A stretch of 64,000 nt of DNA from Streptomyces fagopyri (GCF_009498275.1 NZ_CP045643.1:5022001-5086000); one strand, 5' to 3'. Shown: positions 52,991 through 62,239, counted from the first letter of the stretch. Made by a program: numbers and translations. The notes: generated from the sequence alone by a model not told the origin.

Positions 52991-53482
52991 ATGGCTGACG
53001 CAGCGTCGATCGTCGAGCGGACCCTCACCGAGGCCGAGCTGGAGTGGGAGAGTCCCGCGACGGGTTCGTACGTCGTGAAACTGCCCGGCACCCGCAAGCT
53101 CTCGACGACGGTCTCACTGATCGTCGGCAGACACTCCCTGTCGCTGAACGCCTTCGTGGTCCGCCATCCCGACGAGAACGAGGAAGGCGTCCACCGCTGG
53201 CTCCTGGAGCGCAACCTCAAGCTCTACGGCGTGAGTTACGCGGTCGACCCCCTGGGGGACGTGTACCTGGTCGGCAAGCTGCCGCTCGCCGCGGTCACGC
53301 CGGACGAGATCGACCGGCTGCTCGGTTCGGTCCTGGAGGCCGCCGACGGCTCTTTCAACACCCTCCTCGAGCTCGGTTTCGCCTCCGCGATCCGCAAGGA
53401 GTACACCTGGCGGGTGTCCCGTGGGGAGTCGACCCGCAACCTGGACGCGTTCACCCATCTGACCCAGCGTCCGACCAGCTGA
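52991..53482 (+). CDS. YbjN-domain protein
   Basis: The 163 residues match the YbjN/bacterial sensory transduction regulator family (SLNAFVVRHPDENEEGVHRWLLERN), a fold related to type III secretion chaperones. In mycobacteria the same gene lies between mshA and gpm1. Cytoplasmic; its biochemical role is not established. Confidence 0.9.
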   Translation: MADAASIVERTLTEAELEWESPATGSYVVKLPGTRKLSTTVSLIVGRHSLSLNAFVVRHPDENEEGVHRWLLERNLKLYGVSYAVDPLGDVYLVGKLPLAAVTPDEIDRLLGSVLEAADGSFNTLLELGFASAIRKEYTWRVSRGESTRNLDAFTHLTQRPTS

Positions 53483-53608
53483 CTCATGGTCCAGTCCAAC
53501 TAATCCTTGCACGCCCCCTTCCGGGAGGGCGTTCGTAATGGCATGCTCACCGCCGACGCAGATCTGAACGTCATTCACATCTATGGATGCGATGGAGGGC
53601 GGGCGGTC

Positions 53609-55378
53609 ATGGGCGAGGAGCATGAGGAGCAGGTGGGCATCGGCCGGCGGGGCCTGATCGGCAGCGCCGTGGCCGTGGCGGCCGCCGCCGTGACCGGCGG
53701 ACCTGCGGCGGCGGCCGGACGACCGGACGCGGCCGCCGCAGGGCCGCCCGCGGAAGCCGCGGCGACGGGCACGGGAGCCGCTTCGGCGGCCACGGGAGCC
53801 GCCCGGTCGGAGGCGCACGGCCGGGTGCCCGGACTCTGGCGGGAGTTCACCCGATCCCCCTTCACCCACCCGCAGATCCCGTACGTGGGCCGAGCCGGCT
53901 TCCGGGGCGGGACGGCGCGCCTGCCCCGCCGTCCCGTCGTGGCCGACGTACGCCGTTTCGGTGCCGTGGCGGACGACGGCGTGACGGACTGCGCCCCCGC
54001 GATCAACCGTGCCATCGCTGCTGCCGGCAGGGCCGGCGGTGGCACGGTTCTCATCCCGCCCGGCACCTTCCGCATCGACGACCTGATCCGCGTCGGCCAC
54101 TCGAACGTCGTCCTGCGAGGCGCCGGCAGCGACCGTACGAAGCTGTACGCGACCAGGAACCTCACCGAACTGATCGGCGTCTACGGCTCCCGCTACGGCG
54201 GCGACAAGTCCTCCTGGTCCTGGGCGGGCGGCCTCATCTGGCTCGCCCCCACGGCCCGCCTGGACTCCCTGGTCGCCGCCGTCCGGGCGAAGGCCTGGCC
54301 CTTCGAGGGCTGGACGGGCAACCGTCGCGACGAGTGGGAGACGCTGACGACGGTGGCACCCGCCCCCCGGGGTTCATGGACGGTGACGGTCACCGATCCG
54401 AGCCGGCTGAGGGCGGGCCGGCTCGTCCTGCTCCGCCTCGCCGACGACGCGGGACACACCCTGCTGGAGCACATGGCGGGCGGCGGCCCCGGCCCCGAGG
54501 CGTACTACTGGGACGACAAGACGAAGCTGACCAGCTACGTCCCCTACGAGTGGCCCGTGCGCATCACCCGCGTCCGGGGCCGGAAGGTCACCCTGGAACG
54601 CCCCCTCCCGCTCGACATCCGCCCCGAGTGGGACCCGCGCCTGACCACCCACGTGGAGCCGCTGACGGGCTCGGGCGTCGAAGGTCTCACCCTGGAGGCC
54701 GTCGAGACCCCGCAGTCCCCGCACCTCCTGGACAAGGGCTACAACGGGGTCGTGTTCCAGTGCGCGTACGACTGCTGGGCCGACGACGTCGTCGTACGCC
54801 ACGTGGACAACGGCTTCGGACTCGTGGCCGCCTCCGCCTGCACCCTGCGCCGCACCCGCGTGGCCGGCCGCGGCTCGCACCACCCGTACTTCTGCCGCGA
54901 GGGCTCGCACGACAACCTCGTCGAGGACTTCACCATCGAGCAGCGCACGGTCCCGGCCCCGGCGGACACCCAGCTCCACGGCATCAACGTGGAGGGGCTC
55001 TCCTCCCACAACGTCTGGTCGCGCGGCGACATGCGGATGGGCACCTTCGACTCCCACCGCGGGATGCCCTTCGCCAACGTCCGCACCGACATCACCGTGA
55101 ACAACAACGGCCGGCACGGCGGCGACGCCTCCGCCGGACCCCTCTTCGGCGCCCGCTTCACCCACTGGAACGTCCGCGTCACCAACAGCCGCGCCGGCCT
55201 CGTCAAGATCGACGGGCTCGCGCCGTACAGCGCCACGGTCGGGATCAGCACCTGCACGGAGTTCGACCAGATCGACGTACCCGACTTCACCGGCGACCTG
55301 CGCACCCGCCTGGAGCTGTACGGGACGACGGACGTCGTACACCCGCGGAACCTGTACGAGGCACAGCGCGACCTCTGA
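53609..55378 (+). CDS. secreted right-handed beta-helix protein (pectate-lyase-like)
   Basis: The 589 residues begin with a twin-arginine-type signal (IGRRGLIGSAVAVAAAAVTG) and an Ala/Gly linker. From about 120 on, the pectate-lyase superfamily opening DVRRFGAVADDGVTDCAPAINRAI leads into a beta-helix with repeated coils and Cys-containing turns (CAYDCWADDVVVRHVDNGFG). It may act on a polysaccharide, but no catalytic triad is assignable. ATG 53609 is used; upstream ATGs are less likely. It lies outside the conserved mshA-gpm order and may be an insertion. Confidence 0.82.
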   Translation: MGEEHEEQVGIGRRGLIGSAVAVAAAAVTGGPAAAAGRPDAAAAGPPAEAAATGTGAASAATGAARSEAHGRVPGLWREFTRSPFTHPQIPYVGRAGFRGGTARLPRRPVVADVRRFGAVADDGVTDCAPAINRAIAAAGRAGGGTVLIPPGTFRIDDLIRVGHSNVVLRGAGSDRTKLYATRNLTELIGVYGSRYGGDKSSWSWAGGLIWLAPTARLDSLVAAVRAKAWPFEGWTGNRRDEWETLTTVAPAPRGSWTVTVTDPSRLRAGRLVLLRLADDAGHTLLEHMAGGGPGPEAYYWDDKTKLTSYVPYEWPVRITRVRGRKVTLERPLPLDIRPEWDPRLTTHVEPLTGSGVEGLTLEAVETPQSPHLLDKGYNGVVFQCAYDCWADDVVVRHVDNGFGLVAASACTLRRTRVAGRGSHHPYFCREGSHDNLVEDFTIEQRTVPAPADTQLHGINVEGLSSHNVWSRGDMRMGTFDSHRGMPFANVRTDITVNNNGRHGGDASAGPLFGARFTHWNVRVTNSRAGLVKIDGLAPYSATVGISTCTEFDQIDVPDFTGDLRTRLELYGTTDVVHPRNLYEAQRDL

Positions 55379-55466
55379 GGCACGGGGCCCGGTCGTGCCG
55401 GTCGGCCCTGACGTGCCGGTCGGCCCTGTCGCGCCGGTGGGACATGCCGCGCCGGTGGGACCTGCG

Positions 55467-55563
55467 GGACCTGTGAGATCTACGGGAACCGTGAGATCTG
55501 CGGGACCTTTCGGACCCTGCAGGACCTGTGAGATCTACGGGAACCGTGAGATCTGCGGGACCT
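55467..55563. repeat. 42-bp exact direct repeat, 55-base period
   Basis: The unit starting GGACCTGTGAGATCTACGGG occurs at 55467-55508 and 55522-55563. Shorter related motifs (CGGTGGGACCTG) flank it. The repeats lie between the beta-helix gene and the convergent AraC gene and are non-coding. Confidence 0.9.
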
Positions 55564-55597
55564 GCGGGACCTTTCGGGCCCGCCGTGCCGCTGGCGC

Positions 55598-56410
55598 TCA
55601 TCGGGTCGGTGGGTCCCGCCGGGCCCCGCCGCGGTAGCGCCCCGGGGCGACTCCGACCAGCCGCTTGAACTGGCGGGTGAGGTGGGACTGGTCGTAGAAA
55701 CCGGTCGTGGTGGCCACCTCGGCCGGTCTGCCGCCGTCCAGGAGCAGCCGGCGGGCGCGGTCGACGCGCCGCGACATCAGGTACTGGTGCGGCGCGATCC
55801 CGAACGCGCCGCTGAACGCCCGTACGAGGTGGGCGGGATGGGCGTGCAGGAGCCGGGCGGCCTCGTCGAGGGAAACGCCCTCGACGAGGCGCGCGTCCAG
55901 CAGCTCGCGCAGCCGGTCGGCGAGCGAGGGTTCGGAACGCGTCTCCTCGGCGAAGCGCGGCCGCAGATGGCCGCGCAACCGCTCGGCCACCAGCGTCAGC
56001 CTGCTCTCCGCCTCCAGCTCGTCACCGGGGTGCGCGAGGGCGGTGTGCAACTGCCCGACGCGTCGGCGCAGCAGGGGGTCGCGCAGGTCGGGACCGTCCA
56101 CCGCCGGGCCGATGAGACTCTCGTCGAGACGGCTCAGGTCGAGATACAGGACGCGTTTGCGGAATCCGTCCTCGGTGACCGGGGAACCGTTGTGGGGGAC
56201 GTGCGGCGGCAGCAGCGAGACCGTGTCGTGCGGGGTGCCGTGCTCGTGCCGGTCGAGGTCGTAGCGCACGGCGCCGTCGTCGACGATCAGCAGCGTCCAC
56301 GCGTCATGGACGTGCATCGGGTACGCGTACTCGGTGTAGTGGGCGTGGAAGACCTCCACGACGCCCGGGATCCGCGGGCGCCACGCGGAGATCTCCCGCT
56401 GGGCCGCCAT
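55598..56410 (-). CDS. AraC-family regulator
   Basis: The 270 residues have an N-terminal cupin ligand domain (AYPMHVHDAWTLLIVDDGAVRYDLDRH) and two C-terminal AraC helix-turn-helix motifs (SLDEAARLLHAHPAHLVRAFS and VATTTGFYDQSHLTRQFKRLVG). It diverges from the DUF2000 gene 49 bases away, the usual arrangement for a regulator and its target. The ligand is unknown. Confidence 0.9.
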   Translation of the reverse strand: MAAQREISAWRPRIPGVVEVFHAHYTEYAYPMHVHDAWTLLIVDDGAVRYDLDRHEHGTPHDTVSLLPPHVPHNGSPVTEDGFRKRVLYLDLSRLDESLIGPAVDGPDLRDPLLRRRVGQLHTALAHPGDELEAESRLTLVAERLRGHLRPRFAEETRSEPSLADRLRELLDARLVEGVSLDEAARLLHAHPAHLVRAFSGAFGIAPHQYLMSRRVDRARRLLLDGGRPAEVATTTGFYDQSHLTRQFKRLVGVAPGRYRGGARRDPPTR

Positions 56411-56459
56411 GCAAACAACGTACAAGACGACGTCGTACGGCGGTCGGCAGTCTCGAGGC

Positions 56460-56894
56460 ATGAGCACACCGGACAACGAGCCCCTCCGTTTCGACACCAA
56501 GATCGCCGTGCTGCTGAGGGACGACCTGGAGCCCTGGCAGCGGCTCAACGTGACCGCCTTCCTGGTCAGCGGCCTCGGCGCGACCGTCCCCGAGGTGGTC
56601 GGCGAGACGTATGCCGACGCGGACGGTGTCCCGTATCTGCCGATGTTCCGCCAGCCGGTCATGATCTTCGAGGGCGGCAAGGAGACGCTGACCGCCGCGC
56701 ACGGCCGCGCGCTGGTCCGGGCGCTCCCGCGGGCGGTCTTCACGTCCGACCTGTTCGTCACGGGCAACGACCGGGACAACCGGGCGGCCGTACGGGCCGT
56801 GCCGACCGCCGAACTGGACCTGGTCGGGCTCGCGGTGTACGGGCCGCGGAACGGGGTGGACAAGGTGTTCAAGGGGGCGCGGATGCATCCCTGA
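56460..56894 (+). CDS. DUF2000 family protein
   Basis: The 144 residues match the DUF2000 family (peptidyl-tRNA-hydrolase-like fold): FDTKIAVLLRDDLEPWQRLNVTAFLVSG, then PVMIFEGG and LDLVGLAVYGPRNGVDKVFKGA. Enzymatic role unknown. It probably belongs to the regulon of the divergent AraC-type gene. Confidence 0.82.
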   Translation: MSTPDNEPLRFDTKIAVLLRDDLEPWQRLNVTAFLVSGLGATVPEVVGETYADADGVPYLPMFRQPVMIFEGGKETLTAAHGRALVRALPRAVFTSDLFVTGNDRDNRAAVRAVPTAELDLVGLAVYGPRNGVDKVFKGARMHP

Positions 56895-57102
56895 GACCGG
56901 GCGGCCGGTCGTGCGCCGGGTGGTGACCCGGGACGCGTCGGGCCGCACGGCGCGCGCCGGGCGCCGCCGTGTCGGTCCGGGATCCCGCCACCGCTGGAGG
57001 CCTGTCACCGCCGTCGCCCGGCCTGTCGGGGCAGGCGCCATCACCTGATCCGGCGACTGTCCGTCGCCGGCGACCGTCCGCCGTCGGCTATGCCTCCACC
57101 GG

Positions 57103-58548
57103 CTAGGCCTCCACCGGGGTCTCTCCGGCAGCCGGTCCTGCCTGCAGCGCGGGCGCCTTCACAGTCGGTGCCTTCGCCATGGGCGTCTCCACCGCGGGTG
57201 CCTGTGCGCCGGGCGCTTGTACGGCTGCCGCCTGCGTGCGGGTCGCTGGTGCGGCCGGCACCTGCACGGCGGGCGCTTGTGCGGCGGACACCTGTGCGGC
57301 GGGTGCTTGTGTGGCCGGCACCCGCAGGGGCGGTGTCTGCGGGGCGGGCTCCTCCGCCGGGAGACGGCTCATCAGCATCGCGTAGCCGAGCCCCGCGGCC
57401 GTGCCGACCATCGCGCACAGCCCCCACAGCCACTCCGCGCCGAGCCGGTCGATGACGACGCCGGACATCAGGGGCGCGACGAGCGCGGCGAGCGACCAGG
57501 AGAGGGTGTACATGCCCTGGTACCGGCCGCGGCCGTGCGTGGGGGAGAGCAGCATGACCAGCCCCGTCTGCGTGGGCGCGTTGACGATCTCCGCCAGGGT
57601 CCACACGCACACGGTGAGCGCGAAGACGCCGACCGATCCGGCGAAGGCGGTGAGCCCGAACCCGTACCCGGCGAGGAGCGACGAGATCACCAGCAGCCGC
57701 CGTGGATCCCGGTGCTGGATGAAGCGGGTGACCGGGATCTGCAGGGCCACGATGAGGACACCGTTCACAGCGATCGCCAGGCCGTAGTCGGCCGGGGTGA
57801 ACCCGGCCTCGCCCATCGCGACCGGGAGCCCCACGGACCCCTGCTGGAAGACCAGGCTGACCAGGAAGGACAGTCCGACGACGCTCATGAAGCGCCGGTC
57901 GCGCAGCACGGCGCCGAGACCGGCCTCGACCGCGGCCTCCTTGGCGGTGCGCACCGGCCGGGACTCCGGCAGCTTCGCGAACACGACCAGCGCGCAGCCC
58001 AGCGTCATCCCGGCCTCGATGAGGAAGCCCGCGAGGTAGCTGAACTCGGCGATGAACCCGGCGGCCATCGAGGAGACCGCGAACCCGAGGTTGATCGCCC
58101 AGTAGTTGAGGGAGAACGCCCGGACCCGGTCCTCGGGCCGCACGATGTCGGCCATCATCGCCTGCACGGCGGGCCGGGAGGCGTTGCTGGCCATGCCGAC
58201 GAGGAAGGCGACGGCGGCGATGCTCACCGGGTCGTGCATGAAGCCGAGCAGCGCGACGGAGACCGCCGTCGACGACTGCGCGATGAGAAGGGTGGGCCGC
58301 CGCCCGAACCGGTCGGTCATCACCCCCGCGCCGAGCGAGGAGACGACCCCGCCGAGGCCGTGCAGGGACGCGACCAGGCCCGCGTACGAGGCGGAGTAGC
58401 CGCGGTCCAGCGTCAGGTACAGCGCCATGAAGGTGGCCACGAAGGCCCCGAGCCGGTTGATCAGGGTGCTCGTCCACAGCCACCAGAACTCACGGGGGAG
58501 CCCTGAGACGGTCTCTCGGACGGCACGTCTCATCACGACTAGTGGCAT
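57103..58548 (-). CDS. MFS transporter with repetitive Ala/Pro tail
   Basis: The first ~400 of 481 residues form a twelve-helix major-facilitator exporter with the loop-2 motif GVMTDRFGRRPTLL. The C-terminal ~80 residues are low-complexity repeats of Ala-Pro-Ala-x-Gln-Val type, unusual for the family and presumably cytoplasmic. The substrate is unknown. ATG 58548 and the second ATG (residue 6) are both plausible starts. Confidence 0.88.
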   Translation of the reverse strand: MPLVVMRRAVRETVSGLPREFWWLWTSTLINRLGAFVATFMALYLTLDRGYSASYAGLVASLHGLGGVVSSLGAGVMTDRFGRRPTLLIAQSSTAVSVALLGFMHDPVSIAAVAFLVGMASNASRPAVQAMMADIVRPEDRVRAFSLNYWAINLGFAVSSMAAGFIAEFSYLAGFLIEAGMTLGCALVVFAKLPESRPVRTAKEAAVEAGLGAVLRDRRFMSVVGLSFLVSLVFQQGSVGLPVAMGEAGFTPADYGLAIAVNGVLIVALQIPVTRFIQHRDPRRLLVISSLLAGYGFGLTAFAGSVGVFALTVCVWTLAEIVNAPTQTGLVMLLSPTHGRGRYQGMYTLSWSLAALVAPLMSGVVIDRLGAEWLWGLCAMVGTAAGLGYAMLMSRLPAEEPAPQTPPLRVPATQAPAAQVSAAQAPAVQVPAAPATRTQAAAVQAPGAQAPAVETPMAKAPTVKAPALQAGPAAGETPVEA

Positions 58549-58732
58549 GGCGGACCCCAGGTCAGACAGGCGCGTAAGCGGCTCGGGCGGTGGTCACAAC
58601 TTACGAGAGTCCGGCCGGGGAGGGCCACTCGATTAACAGATGCCGTCAACCGGCGGACGTTCGCCTGAGCGTCGGTGTCCGTCTGCCGACCGGGGGAGCG
58701 GCCCGTCAACCCGTTCCATTACGCTCGACGGC

Positions 58733-59494
58733 ATGGCCGACGCACCGTACAAGCTGATCCTCCTCCGCCACGGCGAGAGTGAATGGAACGCGAAGAACCT
58801 GTTCACCGGTTGGGTGGACGTCAATCTCAACGAGAAGGGCGAGAAGGAGGCAGTCCGCGGCGGTGAGCTGCTCAAGGACGCCGGCCTGCTGCCCGACGTG
58901 GTCCACACCTCGCTCCAGAAGCGCGCGATCCGCACCGCCCAGCTCGCGCTGGAGGCCGCGGACCGCCACTGGATCCCGGTCCACCGCTCCTGGCGCCTGA
59001 ACGAGCGGCACTACGGCGCGCTCCAGGGCAAGGACAAGGCCCAGACCCTCGCCGAGTTCGGCGAGGACCAGTTCATGCTGTGGCGCCGTTCGTACGACAC
59101 CCCGCCGCCGCCGCTCGCCCGCGACGCCGAGTACTCGCAGTTCGACGACCCGCGCTACGCGACGCTCCCGCCGGAGCTGCGCCCGCAGACGGAGTGCCTC
59201 AAGGACGTCGTCGTACGCATGCTGCCGTACTGGTTCGACGCCATCGTCCCCGACCTGCTGACCGGCCGTACGGTCCTGGTCGCGGCCCACGGCAACTCGC
59301 TGCGCGCCCTCGTCAAGCACCTCGACGGCATCTCCGACGCCGACATCGCGGGCCTGAACATCCCCACCGGCATCCCGCTCTCCTACGAACTGGACGCCGA
59401 CTTCAAGCCCCTCAACCCGGGCGGCACGTACCTCGACGCGGACGCTGCCGCGGCGGCGATCGAGGCGGTCAAGAACCAGGGCAAGAAGAAGTAG
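58733..59494 (+). CDS. gpmA: 2,3-bisphosphoglycerate-dependent phosphoglycerate mutase
   Basis: It interconverts 3- and 2-phosphoglycerate in glycolysis. The 253 residues have LRHGESEWN with phospho-acceptor His11, the [10 protein letters not shown] region, and the second His in [13 protein letters not shown]. The C-terminus ends NQGKKK. The last codons and the sequence just beyond are repeated at 63274, so the 3' end is probably the attachment site of an integrative element that restores the gene. Confidence 0.97.
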   Translation: MADAPYKLILLRHGESEWNAKNLFTGWVDVNLNEKGEKEAVRGGELLKDAGLLPDVVHTSLQKRAIRTAQLALEAADRHWIPVHRSWRLNERHYGALQGKDKAQTLAEFGEDQFMLWRRSYDTPPPPLARDAEYSQFDDPRYATLPPELRPQTECLKDVVVRMLPYWFDAIVPDLLTGRTVLVAAHGNSLRALVKHLDGISDADIAGLNIPTGIPLSYELDADFKPLNPGGTYLDADAAAAAIEAVKNQGKKK

Positions 59495-59496
59495 GT
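59475..59496. other. attachment-site-like sequence at the gpmA 3' end (copy 1)
   Basis: A 22-base sequence starting CCAGGGCAAGAAGAAG and ending with the gpmA stop plus GTT is identical to 63274-63295. Identity extends left with one mismatch (28 of 29 bases). It likely marks one end of an integrated element (attL/attR pair). Confidence 0.7.
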
Positions 59497-59503
59497 TTTC
59501 TGA

Positions 59504-59697
59504 TCATGCCTCCCACCTGCGCATACGGCGCGGGTGGGAGGCATTTTCGTGCGCTGGGACCACTCTGGGCCCTGCACCCTCCTCATCCAGCGGTCGGAGA
59601 GCCCGGCCTAGAGCCTTACGAGCACGCTCCCAACCGCCGGGCATGAGGCGTACGTGACCCTGAGGGTCAGACCCGGGCCGGAGTGCCCGAATGCGAT
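59504..59697 (-). pseudogene. tyrosine-integrase 3' end, decayed (remnant 1)
   Basis: On the minus strand, GHSGPGLTLRVTYA in one frame and LMPGGWERARKALGRALRP in another together mirror the integrase ending at 60610 (GHSDPGLTLKVYAHLMPSS...RARKALGQALRP). At least one frameshift and loss of everything upstream make it non-functional. Confidence 0.75.
59505..59546 (+). terminator. gpmA terminator
   Basis: A 17-bp stem with one G-T pair (ATGCCTCCCACCTGCGC at 59505-59521) has a 5-base loop and is followed by TTTT. A related hairpin follows copy 3 of the attachment-like sequence at 63305. Confidence 0.92.
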
Positions 59698-59711
59698 GAG
59701 ATGAGGTGGCG

Positions 59712-60485
59712 ATGATTGAAGGCGAATTGCAAGAACTTCTTGGAAAGGCCTTTTCGGCCATCCAGGAAGAGGAGGTTGATGTGTTGAATATGATGCTCCC
59801 TCAGATTCGGGAGCTTGCTGATTCCGGGAACCCGTATTTCCAGGAGATGGTAGGAGCGGCGTCCCTGGAAATCGAAAAGGACTACCCGAAAGCGTATCGG
59901 TACCTAAAGCTTGCGGCTGACGCCAGAATCCCATCCGCTCAGCGAGGTCTAGGTCACATGTTGGCCCTAGGTCTGGGTGTCGAAAAGGATCTTGAGATGT
60001 CGGCAGCCCTTTTTCGTGAGGCGGCGGAAGCGGGTGACCCATTTGCGAAATACAATCTGGCCAACATGTGTCTGCATGGAGAGGGGGTCCCGGAATCTGA
60101 AGAAAAGGGAACCCGGCTGCTAGAGGAAGCATCGATTTCTGGCTTGGGTGTCGCGGCAGCGCAGTTGGCAGACATGAAGGGGGCGGTCGATGACTATGAG
60201 GGGGCCAGGGAAATCCTCGAAAGAATTGTACCGGACGGAGAGATTCCCCCCTTGTCGGCAAAGAACTATTCCGCGATGTGTTATCACGGGATAGGTGGCC
60301 CTGTTGACAAGGTCAAGGCGCTGGGGGGCGCTCTGAAAACGGCAGAACTCGGTGATCGTGGGGGGCTTGAAGATAGTCGCACTATCGCGAGTGAACTAAC
60401 CGCTGAGCAGATCCTGAAAGCAATTGCCTGGTCAAAGGTCGATGATTGGACTCAAGCGTTTATTTCGTATGCTAAAATTCGGTGA
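59712..60485 (+). CDS. Sel1-repeat protein, probable mobile-element cargo
   Basis: The 257 residues hold tandem Sel1/TPR-like helix pairs (for example AYRYLKLAADARIPSAQRGL, AALFREAAEAGDPFAKYNLA). The DNA is visibly richer in A/T and in rare streptomycete codons (AGA, TTA-like, ATA) than its neighbours, a sign of transfer. It is flanked by two integrase remnants. ATG 59712 follows GAGGTGG; GTG 59706 is also in frame. Sel1 proteins often act as adaptors or immunity proteins; here the function is unknown. Confidence 0.85.
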   Translation: MIEGELQELLGKAFSAIQEEEVDVLNMMLPQIRELADSGNPYFQEMVGAASLEIEKDYPKAYRYLKLAADARIPSAQRGLGHMLALGLGVEKDLEMSAALFREAAEAGDPFAKYNLANMCLHGEGVPESEEKGTRLLEEASISGLGVAAAQLADMKGAVDDYEGAREILERIVPDGEIPPLSAKNYSAMCYHGIGGPVDKVKALGGALKTAELGDRGGLEDSRTIASELTAEQILKAIAWSKVDDWTQAFISYAKIR

Positions 60486-60524
60486 ATTGGATACTGTTAG
60501 TGGCTGGGCTAATGGCAGCATGGG

Positions 60525-60600
60525 AAGAAGTAGGAATGGCGGCCCCCCTCCCGCCGGCGCGTACGGCGCGGGCGGAAGATGCTTCCTGCTGTGGAATCTC
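60525..60600. other. attachment-site-like sequence, degenerate (copy 2)
   Basis: AAGAAGTAGG at 60525-60534 matches copies 1 and 3. After a hairpin-like CCGCCGGCGCGTACGGCGCGGG, the sequence TGCTGTGGAATCTCTTTGGA parallels TGCTGTGGAACCTCCCTGGA downstream of copy 3. It probably marks the end of an older element. Confidence 0.5.
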
Positions 60601-60609
60601 TTTGGAATC

Positions 60610-60984
60610 TCAGCCTGTGTGGTTTTGCGGCCGGAGAGCTTGCCCGAGAGCCTTCCGGGCTCGGTCCCGGCTGCTCGGCATGAGGTGCGCGTACACCTTC
60701 AGCGTGAGTCCCGGGTCGGAGTGCCCGAGGTACTCGCTGAAGGCCTTGATGCTCTCGCCCGCGTCCAGCAGCACTGACGCGTAGAAGTGCCTCAGGGCGT
60801 GCATGCCGTGCTCGCGCGCGGCGGTGTGCTCCCGCTCTTGGCCTTCGGGATGACGCCCACGGACGCTAGAGCGGGCTTCCAGTGGTCCTCATTCAGTGAG
60901 GTACGCCAGATGTGGCCGCCGTTGGGCCCGGTGAAGATCAGGCGTTTGGTCACGGGCTGACCGTGGCGTTCGGCTGACCAACCG
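60610..60984 (-). pseudogene. tyrosine integrase, truncated and frameshifted (remnant 2)
   Basis: The 3' part reads HALRHFYASVLLDAGESIKA, YLGHSDPGLTLKVYAHLMPSS, with the box-II Arg and His (LRHFYAS), the late His (GHSD) and the Tyr nucleophile (KVYAHL). Upstream, in another frame, RLIFTGPNGGHIWRTSLNEDHW continues the same protein. A frameshift near 60820 and the lost N-terminal two-thirds inactivate it. Confidence 0.85.
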
Positions 60985-61206
60985 GACGTGCCCTGACGGT
61001 CTGTCCCATTTCCTGTACTTTTCCGCTGACATCCCACGCTGACATCAACGGGCCCGGACGGCATCAGCGCGCAGCAGCCAAATCCGGGCCGTGTGGAATA
61101 CCTGTCGAAGTCGGGTGGCAAGCCGTCGTCGGGCGAGTGATTGCCCAGGCCAGGGCCCGAATGCGGACAGTCGGGCAGAGGGCCCTCTAAGCCCCTCTGC
61201 TGGTGC

Positions 61207-61440
61207 TCAGAGGCCTCGATCCCGGTTCCAGCGGCTCACGTGCATCCCGTAGAGGACATTGCCGATACCCGCGGTGAACATGAACAGCCAGAAGTGGACC
61301 CACAACGACTGACGCCGACGCCTCAGACTCGCCCCGCCAACGAACGATGCGGAAGATGCCGCGGCGGAACTGCTGTTGTTGATGATGATCGTCGGCTGCC
61401 CGTACGGCTGGGCAGGCTGCTGACCTGGCGGTGTCGCCAT
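61207..61440 (-). CDS. small membrane protein of the island
   Basis: The 77 residues start with a Gln/Pro-rich stretch, then TIIINNSSSAAASSAS, a basic RRRRQ and one to two membrane segments (SLWVHFWLFMFTAGIGNVLYG). AAGGAG lies 9 bases before the ATG. It resembles small proteins I recall from Streptomyces integrative elements and phages, with no assigned function. Confidence 0.7.
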   Translation of the reverse strand: MATPPGQQPAQPYGQPTIIINNSSSAAASSASFVGGASLRRRRQSLWVHFWLFMFTAGIGNVLYGMHVSRWNRDRGL

Positions 61441-61584
61441 GCTGCGTCGACTCCTTGGTGAACTGAGGATGCAAGAGCGAAACGCACCGTAGGGGAGCCC
61501 GGGTCGCCACCTAGGTCAAACAGGCTGCATGTCACCCGGTCGGAGCAGTCTCCTGCCGTCTCAGTTTCCGTCTCATTCAGCGCC

Positions 61585-61657
61585 GTTCACGGTCGTTCAG
61601 ACGAGACCGAAGCTGGTGGCCGCTCTCACGGCTGAACGTCCATGAACGCAGGTGAAC
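61585..61657. promoter_or_regulatory. array of GTTCA/TGAAC half-sites at 10-base steps
   Basis: GTTCA occurs at 61585 and 61595, and its complement TGAAC at 61633, 61643 and 61653. The exact 10-base spacing puts all sites on one face of the helix, as expected for a cooperatively bound regulator or integrase arm sites. The surrounding 61441-61820 holds no convincing gene. Confidence 0.5.
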
Positions 61658-61820
61658 GGCCCCGCTCGAAGCCCCAGGCCCCACCACCACAGTTGGAAAG
61701 CGTGCACACTGCTCTCGTACCCGCGGCACCCCGTGTGAGCATCGGGCAGAGCACCTGCGATCAGCAGCGTGGCGCATACGGCGTGGTGGGGGAATCGTGG
61801 CAGCACTGACCTGAGGCATC

Positions 61821-62141
61821 GTGGGCATCGGCGCCCTCTTCATCGTCGCGGCCATGTATTGGCGCTTCATGGAACAAGAACGGGTACGCCGCGGAGCAGA
61901 CGCCTTTCGCTTCCGCCTCTTCCGAGTCTGGCTTCCCCTCGTCTTCGGTGTCGCAGCACTGGGCAAGCTCCCCCGAGCTCTAAGCGCCCCGTTCCCGATC
62001 GTGGCCCTGTCCGAAGTGTTGAGCCTCGCGCCGACCGTCATCATCGTTGGGCTGGGACTGATGGCTGCCAGAAAGCCACGCCCGGGAGCTCGCACCACAA
62101 CCGCACCAGATCCAGCAGGGAACAGCGGGGAACCAAGGTGA
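61821..62141 (+). CDS. small multi-helix membrane protein
   Basis: The 106 residues from GTG 61821 have three predicted membrane segments (about 2-15, 34-50 and 62-82) with basic loops (RVRRGADAFRFRLFRVW) and a hydrophilic tail. The stop overlaps a GTG that begins a further short frame. Codon bias is weaker than in the core genes, as expected for island DNA. Function unknown. Confidence 0.55.
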   Translation: MGIGALFIVAAMYWRFMEQERVRRGADAFRFRLFRVWLPLVFGVAALGKLPRALSAPFPIVALSEVLSLAPTVIIVGLGLMAARKPRPGARTTTAPDPAGNSGEPR

Positions 62142-62239
62142 ACGCGGCCCATTCCAACGAGGCCGCAGACGCGCTGTTCGCCCAGGTCAGCGCCCGAACC
62201 GGCCCCGAATGCCCGCAGCTTCCCAAGCTGAGAGCGTGA
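62138..62239 (+). CDS. possible 33-residue coupled ORF
   Basis: GTG 62138 overlaps the stop of the membrane protein (GTGA). The product is soluble (starts MNAAHSNEAADALFAQVSAR) with one Cys. Support is only the coupling and an AAGG just upstream; it could be chance. Confidence 0.35.
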   Translation: MNAAHSNEAADALFAQVSARTGPECPQLPKLRA

